A DNA stretch of 39,648 bases from an uncultured Gemmatimonadota bacterium. Its GTDB lineage: Bacteria > Gemmatimonadota > Gemmatimonadetes > Gemmatimonadales > Gemmatimonadaceae. Of the stretch, positions 1-7,823 are shown in pieces. The stretch is from contig CAMLIT010000028.1 in the NCBI GenBank assembly GCA_946480295.1, positions 1-39,648 of the forward strand, in the 5' to 3' direction. Position numbers and translations under genes: made by a program. The notes below the pieces were generated by a model that saw only the letters and a program-made list of their open reading frames with translations, was not told the origin of the DNA and searched no databases. Position 1 is the first letter of the stretch. The number at the start of each line of letters is the position of its first letter.

Positions 1-1
1 C

Positions 2-610
2 GGTGGGCGTGGCGGCGGCCCGGGCGGCGATCGCGGCGGTGACCGCGGCGGGCGCGGCGAGGGCCGGGGCGGCCCGCGCGGCGACGAGCGGTCGCGCGAA
101 GGCAGTGAGCTGATCGAGAACGTCATCGCGATCAACCGCGTGGCGAAGGTCGTCAAGGGCGGCCGGCGCTTCTCCTTCAACGCGCTCGTCGCCGTCGGCG
201 ACGGTCAGGGGAAGGTGGGCTTCGCCACCGGCAAGGCGAACGAGGTCTCGGAGGCGGTGCGCAAGGCCGTCGAGGCGGCGCGCCGCAAGATGGTCGCCGT
301 CCCCCTCACCGGGGCGACGATCCCGCACGAGATCGTCGGCGAGCACGGTGCCGGCCGCGTCCTGATGAAGCCGGCCGCCCCGGGCGCCGGCGTCATCGCC
401 GGCGGCGCGGTGCGCGCGATCATGGAGTGCGCGGGGATCTCCGACATCCTCACCAAGAGCCTGGGCTCGACCAACCCGCACAACATGGTGCGGGCGGCGA
501 TGAACGGGCTGCAGCAGCTGACCACCGTCGAGCAGGTGGCGCGCGAGCGCGGCGTCGAGCCGACCGCGCTGCCGTACCGCTCGCGGGCGAAGGGGAAGGA
601 GGCGGTCTGA
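2..610 (+). CDS. rpsE: 30S ribosomal protein S5 (5' end outside window)
   Basis: Ribosomal protein S5 of the small subunit, involved in decoding accuracy and helicase activity at the mRNA entry. The reading frame is open from position 2, so the start lies upstream. The conserved S5 core begins at [14 protein letters not shown] and continues with [10 protein letters not shown], the N-terminal double-stranded-RNA-binding-like region, then the C-terminal domain ([12 protein letters not shown]). Before the core are at least 36 residues rich in Gly, Arg and Asp with RGG/GGR triplets, which most S5 proteins lack. An internal GTG at 140 is in frame but lies inside the conserved core and is not the true start. 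The stop overlaps the rpmD start by one base (TGATG). Identification is certain; the length of the N-terminal extension is unknown. Confidence 0.97.
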   Translation, partial: GGRGGGPGGDRGGDRGGRGEGRGGPRGDERSREGSELIENVIAINRVAKVVKGGRRFSFNALVAVGDGQGKVGFATGKANEVSEAVRKAVEAARRKMVAVPLTGATIPHEIVGEHGAGRVLMKPAAPGAGVIAGGAVRAIMECAGISDILTKSLGSTNPHNMVRAAMNGLQQLTTVEQVARERGVEPTALPYRSRAKGKEAV

Positions 611-864
611 TGCCACGCACATTCGTTTGGCACCCGTCCCGTGGACCGGCGAAGGCGCGCGAGTTCGCGCTGCCGGAGGGGGGCAAGGTGCGGATCAAGC
701 AGGTGAAGAGCGGGATCGGGCAGACGTGGCGCATGCGCGCCGCCCTCGAGGCGCTCGGCCTGAAGCACCATCAGGCCGAGGTCGTCCAGGCGGTCACGCC
801 GTCGCTGCGCGGGCAACTCAAGGTGGTGCGTCATCTGGTCGAAGTGACGCCGGTCGAGGAGTGA
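610..864 (+). CDS. rpmD: 50S ribosomal protein L30
   Basis: Large-subunit protein L30, 84 residues. The L30 fold is recognised from KVRIKQVKSGIGQTWRMRAA, followed by the ALGLKHH segment and the ending RHLVEVTPVEE. Bacterial L30 is usually about 60 residues; here about 25 extra residues precede the core, starting at ATG 610, which overlaps the rpsE stop. A later start is not obvious, because no ATG, GTG or TTG falls at the usual core start. Its place between rpsE and rplO is the standard spc operon order and supports the call. Confidence 0.95.
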   Translation: MPRTFVWHPSRGPAKAREFALPEGGKVRIKQVKSGIGQTWRMRAALEALGLKHHQAEVVQAVTPSLRGQLKVVRHLVEVTPVEE

Positions 865-867
865 TAC

Positions 868-1329
868 GTGGCTAACAACGAGAAGCTGGGTCTGCACAAC
901 CTGACCCCCGCGCCGGCCTCGCACCGGGATCGCAAGCGCCTGGGCCGCGGCCCGGGCTCGGGGACGGGCAAGACCTCGGGCAAGGGACACAAGGGCAGCA
1001 TGGCCCGCGCGGGCCACGGCGGCCCGGGCGGCGGCAAGCCGGGGTTCGAGGGCGGTCAGATGCCGCTCACGCGCCGGCTGCCGAAGCGCGGCTTCACCAA
1101 TCCGTTCCGGCAGGAAGCGCAGATCGTGCGGCTGGACGACCTCCAGAAGGTCGCCGGCGGCGAGGTCACGCCGGAGTCGCTGGCCGCGGCGGGGCTCGTC
1201 CAGGCGTCGAAGCCGGTCAAGGTCCTCGCCAACGGCGAGATCACACAGGCAGTCACGGTGCGCGGCGTCAAGGTCAGCGCCGGGGCCCGCGAGAAGATTG
1301 TCGCGGCGGGTGGCCGCGTCGAGGAGTAG
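868..1329 (+). CDS. rplO: 50S ribosomal protein L15
   Basis: Large-subunit assembly protein L15, 153 residues, starting at GTG 868, three bases after the rpmD stop. The family signature is clear: an N-terminal LHNLTPAPASHRDRKRLGRG segment, a long Gly/Lys-rich extended loop (GSGTGKTSGKGHKGSMARAG) that threads into the ribosome, and the GGQMPLTRRLPKRGF motif. The C-terminal half (VLANGEITQAVTVRGVKVSAGAREKI) forms the globular domain. Length is normal. It is co-transcribed with rpmD and secY. Confidence 0.97.
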   Translation: MANNEKLGLHNLTPAPASHRDRKRLGRGPGSGTGKTSGKGHKGSMARAGHGGPGGGKPGFEGGQMPLTRRLPKRGFTNPFRQEAQIVRLDDLQKVAGGEVTPESLAAAGLVQASKPVKVLANGEITQAVTVRGVKVSAGAREKIVAAGGRVEE

Positions 1330-1338
1330 ACGGCTCTC

Positions 1339-2676
1339 ATGGCCCAGTCCAATGCGGCTGCGGCGGTCCAGAACATCTTCCGGACCCCCGAGCTGAAGGA
1401 AAAGATCCTCTGGACGCTTCTGTGCCTGCTGATCTACCGGGTCGGCGCGCACATCACGACGCCGGGGGTCAACCCGCTGGCGCTCCAGGATTTCTTCGCG
1501 AACCAGAGCAACGGCGGCGGACTCCTCGGGCTGTACGACCTGTTCACCGGCGGCGGGCTCTCGCGCGCCACGGTGTTCGCCCTCGGCATCATGCCGTACA
1601 TCTCGGCCAGCATCTTCATCCAGATCGCCCAGGCGGTGCTGCCGCAGGTCGACAAGATGCAGAAGGACGAGGAGGGGCGGAAAAAGCTCGAGCAGTACAC
1701 GCGCTACATCACCGTGGCCCTTGCCGCGGTGCAGGCGTGGGGCTTCGCGCTCTTCACCGAGTCCATGCAGGGCGTGGTGGACGCGCCGGGCTTCGCCTTC
1801 CGCCTCCAGATGACCTTCTTCCTCACCACGGGCGCGATCTTCGTCATGTGGCTGGGCGAGGTGATCACGGCGAAGGGGCTGGGCAACGGCGCGAGCCTCA
1901 TGATCTTCTTCTCGATCGTCGAGCGCATCTGGCCCGGGCTGTTCTCCACCTTCTCGTTCGTCAGCACGGGCGCGATCGGCAGCTTCTCGCTCCTCGTGCT
2001 CGCGGTGGTCATGATCGCCGTGGTCGCGGCGATCGTGCTCGTGACGATCGCGGCGCGGCGGGTGCTCATCCAGATCCCGCAGCGGACGATGGCGCGCGGA
2101 CGGCAGCGCGAGGCCTCGCGCAGCTTCATCCCGCTCCGCCTCATCGCGGCGGGCGTGATGCCGATCGTCTTCGCGCAGTCGGTGATCGTCGTGCCGGGCG
2201 CCATCGCCACCTTCTCGGGGAACCCCGCGCTCAAGGACCTGGCGGACAAGTTCAACCCGGGCACGTGGGAGTACTACGTCACCTTCGCGGTCCTGAACAT
2301 CTTCTTCACCTACTTCTACACGTCGATCATCTTCAACCCGATCGACCTGGCGGAGAACCTGAAGAAGCAGGGCGGCTTCATCCCGGGCGTGAAGCCGGGC
2401 GCGCGGACGGCCGAGTACATCGACGACGTCGTGTCGAAGATCACCTTCCCCGGCGCGATCTTCCTGACGCTCATCGCCCTCCTGCCGATCTGGATCTCGG
2501 AGGCGGTGAACGTGCCCTTCATTTTCGGCGGCACGTCGCTGCTCATCGTGGTCGGCGTCGCGCTGGACACGCTGCAACAGGCGCAGCAGCACCTGCTCCT
2601 GCGGAAGTACGACGGCTTCATGAAGAAGGGGCGCGTCCGGTTCCGGGGGCAGCAGTCCCCGATGGGCGGCTTCTGA
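1339..2676 (+). CDS. secY: Protein translocase subunit SecY
   Basis: Channel-forming subunit of the Sec translocon in the inner membrane, 445 residues. Family features include the N-terminal cytosolic helix ending in TPELKEKILWTLLCLLIYRVGAHI, the plug region (LGLYDLFTGGGLSRATVFALGIMPYISASI), ten hydrophobic segments, the basic cytosolic loop RRVLIQIPQRTMARGRQ and the C-terminal tail LLRKYDGFMKKGRVRFRG. A GAGGAG sequence overlapping the rplO stop can serve as the ribosome binding site. It is the last gene before a strong hairpin, so the first transcription unit probably ends here and adk starts another. Confidence 0.98.
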   Translation: MAQSNAAAAVQNIFRTPELKEKILWTLLCLLIYRVGAHITTPGVNPLALQDFFANQSNGGGLLGLYDLFTGGGLSRATVFALGIMPYISASIFIQIAQAVLPQVDKMQKDEEGRKKLEQYTRYITVALAAVQAWGFALFTESMQGVVDAPGFAFRLQMTFFLTTGAIFVMWLGEVITAKGLGNGASLMIFFSIVERIWPGLFSTFSFVSTGAIGSFSLLVLAVVMIAVVAAIVLVTIAARRVLIQIPQRTMARGRQREASRSFIPLRLIAAGVMPIVFAQSVIVVPGAIATFSGNPALKDLADKFNPGTWEYYVTFAVLNIFFTYFYTSIIFNPIDLAENLKKQGGFIPGVKPGARTAEYIDDVVSKITFPGAIFLTLIALLPIWISEAVNVPFIFGGTSLLIVVGVALDTLQQAQQHLLLRKYDGFMKKGRVRFRGQQSPMGGF

Positions 2677-2717
2677 CGCCAGCCCGCGCCGCCTGAACGG
2701 CGTCGGGTGCGCACGAT

Positions 2718-2764
2718 CCGAACGACCCCGGTGAGAGGCTGGTCCTCGCGCCGGGGTCGTTCGG
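2718..2764 (+). terminator. Strong intergenic hairpin after secY
   Basis: A perfect 14-base inverted repeat, CCGAACGACCCCGG at 2718-2731 and its complement at 2751-2764, encloses a 19-base loop that itself holds a GAGG/CCTC mini-stem. It lies 41 bases after the secY stop. There is no T run after it, so it is a terminator-like or processing hairpin rather than a classical intrinsic terminator. Confidence 0.6.
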
Positions 2765-2842
2765 CATTCAACTCCCCGGCATCGCACCGCGCCGCGTCGC
2801 ATCGTCCGGCGGACCGCCGACGGCGGCAGCGGCCATCCCGGC

Positions 2843-2855
2843 TATATTTCGCACC
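2843..2855 (+). promoter_or_regulatory. Putative leaderless promoter (-10) of adk
   Basis: A TATATT hexamer at 2843-2848 is followed by only seven bases before the adk ATG at 2856. A transcript started 7-8 bases after this box would begin at or next to the start codon. No Shine-Dalgarno sequence is present, which fits leaderless initiation. No convincing -35 hexamer is seen. Confidence 0.45.
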
Positions 2856-3491
2856 ATGATCATCGTCCTGTTCGGCAAGCCAGGCTCGGGGAAGGGGACG
2901 CAGGCGCCGCGCATCGCGGAGGCGCTCGGCGTGCCCACGCTCTCCACGGGCAACGTCCTGCGCGACGCGCTGCGGGAGGGCACCCCGCTCGGCCGCGAAG
3001 CGAAGGCATTCATGGATCGCGGCGACCTCGTGCCCGACGCGGTCATCCTCGGCATCGTCGGCGAGGAGCTTGAGCGGCCGCAGTACGCGAAGGGGGTGAT
3101 CCTCGACGGCGTCGTGCGCACGGTGCCGCAGGCCGAAGGACTGGAGAAGGTGCTCGACGGCGCGGGGCGCAGCGTGGACGCGGTCGTGCGCCTCGACGTG
3201 CCCGACGAGGAGATCGTGCGGCGCATGGGCCTCCGCACCGTGTGCGGGAAGTGCCAGACGCCCTTCGCCGATCGCAAGCCGGGCGAGGCCTGCCCGAACT
3301 GCGGCGGCACGCTCGTCCGCCGCGCCGACGACGAGCCGGAGGCGGTGCTCAACCGCCTGCGCGTGTACGAGGCGCAGACGGCGCCCGTGTTCGACTGGTA
3401 CCAGCGCCACGGCACGAAGGTGGCGGTGGTCGAGGCCACCGGTTCCGTGAACGACATCACGACGCGCGTCCTGCGCGCCCTCGGCCAGTGA
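2856..3491 (+). CDS. adk: Adenylate kinase
   Basis: Interconverts ATP + AMP and 2 ADP in the cytosol; 211 residues, normal for the long form. The P-loop is GKPGSGKGT (residues 7-15). The LID domain is the zinc-binding type: Cys130, Cys133, Cys146 and Cys149. The AMP-site motif, normally DGFPRT, reads DGVVRT (84-89); the arginine is kept but Phe and Pro are replaced. A C-terminal RLRVYEAQTAPVFDWY segment fits the family. The start has no ribosome binding site but sits just behind a -10-like box. The stop overlaps the map start (GTGA). Call is firm; the AMP-site substitution is worth noting. Confidence 0.96.
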   Translation: MIIVLFGKPGSGKGTQAPRIAEALGVPTLSTGNVLRDALREGTPLGREAKAFMDRGDLVPDAVILGIVGEELERPQYAKGVILDGVVRTVPQAEGLEKVLDGAGRSVDAVVRLDVPDEEIVRRMGLRTVCGKCQTPFADRKPGEACPNCGGTLVRRADDEPEAVLNRLRVYEAQTAPVFDWYQRHGTKVAVVEATGSVNDITTRVLRALGQ

Positions 3492-4240
3492 TCCAGCTCA
3501 AGTCCACCCGCGAGATCGACATCATGGCGCAGGGAGGGAAGATCCTCGCCGCCACCATCGAGATGCTGCGCCAGTCGGTGCGCGCGGGGATGTCCACCGC
3601 GGACCTCGACCGGCTCGCCGAGGACTTCATCCGCAGCCACGAGGGCGCGACGCCCGCGTTCAAGGGGCTGTACGGCTTCCCCGGCAGCGTCTGCACCTCG
3701 ATCAACAACGAGATCGTGCACGGCATTCCGTCGAAGAAGCGGATCCTCCAGGAGGGGGACCTCGTCTCGATCGACGTCGGCGTCGGCTACAAGGGCTACT
3801 TCACCGACAGCGCGGTGACGGTGGCCGTGGGGAAGATCGATGCCGAGTCGCAGCGGCTGCTCGACGTGACGCAGGAGTCGCTGGCGGCGGGGATCGACGC
3901 GGCGCGGCTCGGGAACCACATCGGCGACATCGGCGCGGCGGTGCAGGCGGTGGTGGAGAAGGCCGGCTTCAGCGTCGTGCGCGACCTCGTCGGCCACGGC
4001 ATCGGCACGGAGTTCCACGAGGACCCGCAGGTGCCGAACTATGGCAAGCCGAAGCGGCGCGAGAAGCTGATGCAGGGGCTGACGATCGCGATCGAGCCGA
4101 TGGTGAACATCGGCAGCCCCGGCACGCGCACGCTCCCCGACCGGTGGACGATCGTGACGGTGGATGGGAAGCGCTCGGCGCACTTCGAGCACACGATCGC
4201 GATCACGGAAGACGGGCCACGGGTGCTGACGGCGCTCTGA
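3488..4240 (+). CDS. map: Methionine aminopeptidase type I
   Basis: Cytosolic metalloprotease that removes the initiator methionine. Starting at GTG 3488 (overlapping the adk stop as GTGA) gives 250 residues, MIQLKSTREIDIMAQGG. A longer open frame upstream is a shadow of adk. Metal and catalytic residues are all visible: His79 (VHGIP), Asp96 (IDVG), Asp107 (FTDSA), His170 (GHGIGTEFHEDP), Glu203 (IEPM) and the glutamate of FEHTIAIT. It is translationally coupled to adk, the usual arrangement. In many bacteria infA and rpmJ follow; here a long non-coding spacer follows instead. Confidence 0.96.
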   Translation: MIQLKSTREIDIMAQGGKILAATIEMLRQSVRAGMSTADLDRLAEDFIRSHEGATPAFKGLYGFPGSVCTSINNEIVHGIPSKKRILQEGDLVSIDVGVGYKGYFTDSAVTVAVGKIDAESQRLLDVTQESLAAGIDAARLGNHIGDIGAAVQAVVEKAGFSVVRDLVGHGIGTEFHEDPQVPNYGKPKRREKLMQGLTIAIEPMVNIGSPGTRTLPDRWTIVTVDGKRSAHFEHTIAITEDGPRVLTAL

Positions 4241-4816
4241 GGGGGACGCGGGACGCGGAACGCGCGGCGCGTTCGGGCTGGATTCGTCGCGCCGTGCGCG
4301 TGATTCCGTGATCGGGCCGGCATCACACGGTGGGCAACGCGGATCATCGCGAATGAACTGCCGAATCCGTGCGAATCGCTCCGCCAGGCGCGACGGCTCC
4401 CCTCGCCGCGGCCGGTCCGGGTCCCGGCCGCCCCAGCACTGACCCCATCCGCGCCGATTCGCACGATGTCCGTTCAATTCGCGCCTGTTCTCTGGAAGCT
4501 GGCTGTATAGAGGGGCGAGCGGTGGTGGGAGCATCCCAGTCGCTCCGTGTGGCGCGATGGTGTCTCGCGCCGATGCGGCGTATGTCGAGCAGAGCGAAGC
4601 ATCCTGCCGCGGCGCGCCAGGGCCAGATCCTTCGCCTGCGGCTCAGGATGGCAAGCGGTGACCGCTCCACGGCGCCCATCCATCAGATCCGTGCTCTCCG
4701 TGGCATCCGCGTCCAATCGGCGTTGATGGCGGACGAGTAGAGGGCCCCGCCCAAGGCGGAAGTGGCCAGCCCGGTCGCCTCCCGCCTCCCGCCTCCCTCC
4801 CCTGTCCCCGCGTCCC
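4241..4816. repeat. Non-coding spacer with heptad arms and repeat debris
   Basis: No credible gene is seen in 4241-4874. Right after the map stop come in-phase heptads GGGACGC, GGGACGC, GGAACGC (4243-4263). The far end carries GCCTCCC three times (4777-4797) and GCGTCCC (4810-4816), which is complementary to the first arm. The interior shares blocks with the spacer at 9403-9708: a 17-base block CGCTCCGTGTGGCGCGA, then GGCGCCCATCC, CTCCGTG and TCCAATCGGCG in the same order. At 4590-4650 a GAGCGAAGCATCCTG / CAGATCCTTCGCCTGCGG pair resembles dispersed palindromic intergenic repeats. A TAGGAT box at 4826-4831 may be the -10 of the next gene. Confidence 0.7.
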
Positions 4817-4874
4817 CCCACGCACTAGGATCAGCCAACCCCTCCCCCCGCCCGCCCCCCCCGAGGAGGCTCGG

Positions 4875-7691
4875 ATGCTCAGGACCCGTGTACCCTGGCG
4901 CGCCGCCCTGCTGCCGCTCGCCTTCGCCGCCACCGTCGCGCAGGCGCAGGGGCACGTCACCACGCCCAGGGAACAGTTCGGCCACGACATCGGCGACGAT
5001 TACTGGCTCGCCACCTACGACCAGTTCTCCGCCTACTGGCATCGGCTCGCCGGCGAGTCGGACCGGATGAAGCTGGTCGACATCGGGAAGACCGCCGAGG
5101 GGCGTCCGCAGCTCATGGCGATCATCTCGTCGCCCGAGAACATCCGGCACCTCGGCCGCTACCGCACCATCTCGAGCACGCTGGCGCACGCGGAGATCGG
5201 CGACGCCCAGGCGCGCGCCCTCGCCCGCGAGGGGAAGGTGGTCGTGTGGATCGACGGCGGGCTGCACGCGACCGAGGTGCTCGGCGCGCACCAGCTCATG
5301 GAGACCGTCTACCAGCTCCTCAGCCGCGACGATCCGGAGACGCGGCGCATCCTCGACGACTGCATCATCCTCGCGGTGCACGCGAACCCGGACGGGATGC
5401 AGCTCGTGTCGAGCTGGTACATGAGCGAGCCCGACACCCTCGGGCGCAACCTGAACATTCCTCGGCTCTACCAGAAGTACGTGGGACACGACGACAACCG
5501 CGACTTCTACATGTCGAACCAGGCCGAGACGAAGAACATGAACCACGTCATGTACTGGGACTGGTTCCCCCAGATCGTCTACAACCATCACCAGACCGGG
5601 CCGGCGGGCACGGTGATGTTCGCGCCGCCCTTCCGCGACCCGTTCAACTACAACTTCGACCCGATGATCCCCGCCGAGCTCGATCTGATCGGCGCGGCGA
5701 TGCAGAACCGGTTCATGCAGGAGCACAAGCCGGGGGTGACCATCCGCTCGGGGTCGAACTACTCGACGTGGTGGAACGGCGGGCTGCGCACGACGGTCTA
5801 CTTCCACAACATGATCGGGCTGCTCACCGAGACCATCGGCAACCCGACGCCGCAGCGGATCCCGTTCGTGCCGCAGAACGAGCTGCCGCGGGCGGACCTC
5901 ATGTACCCGATCCCGCCGCAGTCGGTGTGGCACTTCCGGCAGTCGATCGACTACGAGGTCACGGCGAACTACGCCGTGCTGGACCTCGCCTCGCGGCTGA
6001 AGGACGAGTTCCTCTATCACGCGTACGAGATGGGTCGGAACTCGATCGAGAACGGCAGCCACGATCACTGGACGACGACGCCGAGCGCGATCGAGCGCGT
6101 GACGGCGCTGGCGTCGCAGGAGCAGGCCGAGTCGGCGCAGCTCGCCGGCGAGCAGCGTCCGGCGCGCGGTGCGGGGGCCGGGGCGGCGGGGGCGGCGGGA
6201 GCCGGCGCGGTGGGCGATCCGATCGCGCAGTTCGGCCGCGGCGTGGACGCACGGCTCTTCGACCAGGTCCTGCGCGACCCGGCGAAGCGTGACGCGCGCG
6301 GCTACATCATCCCGGCCGACCAGCCGGACTTCCCGACGGCGACGAAGTTCGTGAACACGCTGCGCCACGCCGGCATCGACGTGCTGCGCGCGACGCGCGA
6401 CTTCACGGTGAACGGGAAGCGGTATCCCGCCGGCTCGTACGTGGTGAAGACGGCGCAGGCGTTCCGGCCGTACGTGCTCGACATGTTCGAGCCGCAGGAC
6501 CACCCGAACGATTTCGCCTATCCGGGCGGGCCGCCGAAGCGGCCGTACGACAACACCGGGTGGACGCTGGCGTACCTGATGAACGTCCACTTCGATCGCG
6601 TGCTCGACGGCTTCGACGGGCCGTTCGAGAAGATCGAGGGGCTCGCCACGCCGCCCGCCGGCACCATCGCCGATGCGGACGGCGCGGCGGGGTTCCTCTT
6701 CTCGCACGCGCAGAACGACGCGTTCACGGTGGTGAACCGGCTCCTGAAGCACGGCGAGGATGTCTACGTGCTCGGCGCGCCGTCGCGCGTCGGCGCCCTC
6801 ACCTACCCGGCGGGCACGTTCTACGTCGCCGCGCGGAGCGGCATCCTACCCCTGCTGCGCCAGTCGGCGACGGACCTCGGCGTGAGCTTCGCGGGGACCA
6901 CGGCGCGTCCGGGCGCCGGCGCGCGCAAGCTCCGCCTGCCGCGAATCGCGCTCTGGGACACCTACGGCGGGTCGATGCCCTCGGGGCAGACGCGCTGGCT
7001 GCTCGAGCAGTTCGAGTTCCCGTACACGGTGGTCTACTCGCAGGATCTCGACGCGGGCAACCTCCGGGCGAAGTACGACGCCATCATCCTGCCGAGCGGC
7101 GCCGTCGGGCAGGGGGGGCGATACGCGATGCAGCAGGGCCGCGCCGTCCCCGCGCCGTACGCGCACATGGTCGGCCGCATCACGGCGGAGCGGACGATCC
7201 CGCAGCTCCGCCGCTTCCTGGACGACGGCGGCGACCTGGTGGCGGTCGGCACGTCGGTGCAGGTCGGCTACCTGCTCGGCCTGCCGATGGAGAATGCCCT
7301 CATGGAGCGCACGCCGACGGGTGTGGTGCGGCCGCTGCCGGCGGAGAAGTTCTACGTCCCCGGCTCCGTGCTGCGCGTCGCCGTGGACACGACCGATCCC
7401 GCGGCGGCCGGCGAGCCGGGGCAGCTCGACGTGTTCTACGACAACAGCCCCGCCTTCCACCTCCTGCCCAACGCGCAGCGTGCGGGGATGCGGCCTGTGG
7501 CCTGGTTCGACAGCGACCATCCGCTACGCAGCGGCTGGGCGTGGGGGCAGGGCTACCTCGACGGCGCGGTGACGATGGCCGACGCCGCGATCGGCCGCGG
7601 GAAGCTCTACCTGTTCGGCCCGGAGATCACCTTCCGCGCGCAGCCGCACGGGACGTTCAAGTTGCTGTTCAATGGGGTCTACGGCCTGTAG
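4875..7691 (+). CDS. Secreted M14-family zinc metallopeptidase
   Basis: Large exported carboxypeptidase-like enzyme, 938 residues. An N-terminal signal peptide (MLRTRVPWRAALLPLAFAAT, cleavage near AQAQG) predicts export. The M14 catalytic domain follows: zinc ligands His131 and Glu134 in GGLHATEVLG, a third ligand in the NHHQTG motif (His238 or His239) and the catalytic Glu319 in LLTETIGNP. The NPDG and RNLN segments also fit M14. A Gly/Ala-rich linker at about residues 430-450 separates a C-terminal region of nearly 500 residues of unknown role, probably beta-rich or glutaminase-like. GAGGAGG at 4863-4869 is a good ribosome binding site. The substrate cannot be told from sequence. Confidence 0.88.
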   Translation: MLRTRVPWRAALLPLAFAATVAQAQGHVTTPREQFGHDIGDDYWLATYDQFSAYWHRLAGESDRMKLVDIGKTAEGRPQLMAIISSPENIRHLGRYRTISSTLAHAEIGDAQARALAREGKVVVWIDGGLHATEVLGAHQLMETVYQLLSRDDPETRRILDDCIILAVHANPDGMQLVSSWYMSEPDTLGRNLNIPRLYQKYVGHDDNRDFYMSNQAETKNMNHVMYWDWFPQIVYNHHQTGPAGTVMFAPPFRDPFNYNFDPMIPAELDLIGAAMQNRFMQEHKPGVTIRSGSNYSTWWNGGLRTTVYFHNMIGLLTETIGNPTPQRIPFVPQNELPRADLMYPIPPQSVWHFRQSIDYEVTANYAVLDLASRLKDEFLYHAYEMGRNSIENGSHDHWTTTPSAIERVTALASQEQAESAQLAGEQRPARGAGAGAAGAAGAGAVGDPIAQFGRGVDARLFDQVLRDPAKRDARGYIIPADQPDFPTATKFVNTLRHAGIDVLRATRDFTVNGKRYPAGSYVVKTAQAFRPYVLDMFEPQDHPNDFAYPGGPPKRPYDNTGWTLAYLMNVHFDRVLDGFDGPFEKIEGLATPPAGTIADADGAAGFLFSHAQNDAFTVVNRLLKHGEDVYVLGAPSRVGALTYPAGTFYVAARSGILPLLRQSATDLGVSFAGTTARPGAGARKLRLPRIALWDTYGGSMPSGQTRWLLEQFEFPYTVVYSQDLDAGNLRAKYDAIILPSGAVGQGGRYAMQQGRAVPAPYAHMVGRITAERTIPQLRRFLDDGGDLVAVGTSVQVGYLLGLPMENALMERTPTGVVRPLPAEKFYVPGSVLRVAVDTTDPAAAGEPGQLDVFYDNSPAFHLLPNAQRAGMRPVAWFDSDHPLRSGWAWGQGYLDGAVTMADAAIGRGKLYLFGPEITFRAQPHGTFKLLFNGVYGL

Positions 7692-7709
7692 GCTCTCCCC
7701 GAACTGAAA

Positions 7710-7815
7710 ACGTCGTTGGTCGTTGGTGATTCGTTGTTGGCGAGCCGCTCGGGACGCTCCACGTGGAGAATCCCGAGCGGCTCGCCAATTACGAAGGACC
7801 AAGAACCAACTACGT
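7710..7815. repeat. Palindromic intergenic element, copy 1
   Basis: Two 45-base arms (7710-7754 and 7771-7815) pair with seven mismatches. The inner 18 bases, TTGGCGAGCCGCTCGGGA, pair perfectly, and the 16-base loop contains the palindrome CTCCACGTGGAG. The outer arms are built from TCGTTGG heptads. It lies between the convergent 3' ends of the M14 peptidase and ftcD, where it could act as a two-way terminator. Related copies lie at 25597-25700 and 32689-32796. Confidence 0.8.
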
Positions 7816-7823
7816 CTTTCGGC

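Noticed and set aside
205..2802. 865-residue open frame on the minus strand
   Set aside because: It is antisense to rpsE, rpmD, rplO and secY, has the Arg/Asp/His-rich composition typical of high-GC shadow frames and no domain.
4369..4740. 123-codon frame in the spacer after map
   Set aside because: It crosses repeat debris shared with another spacer, lacks a plausible start context and has no recognisable domain.
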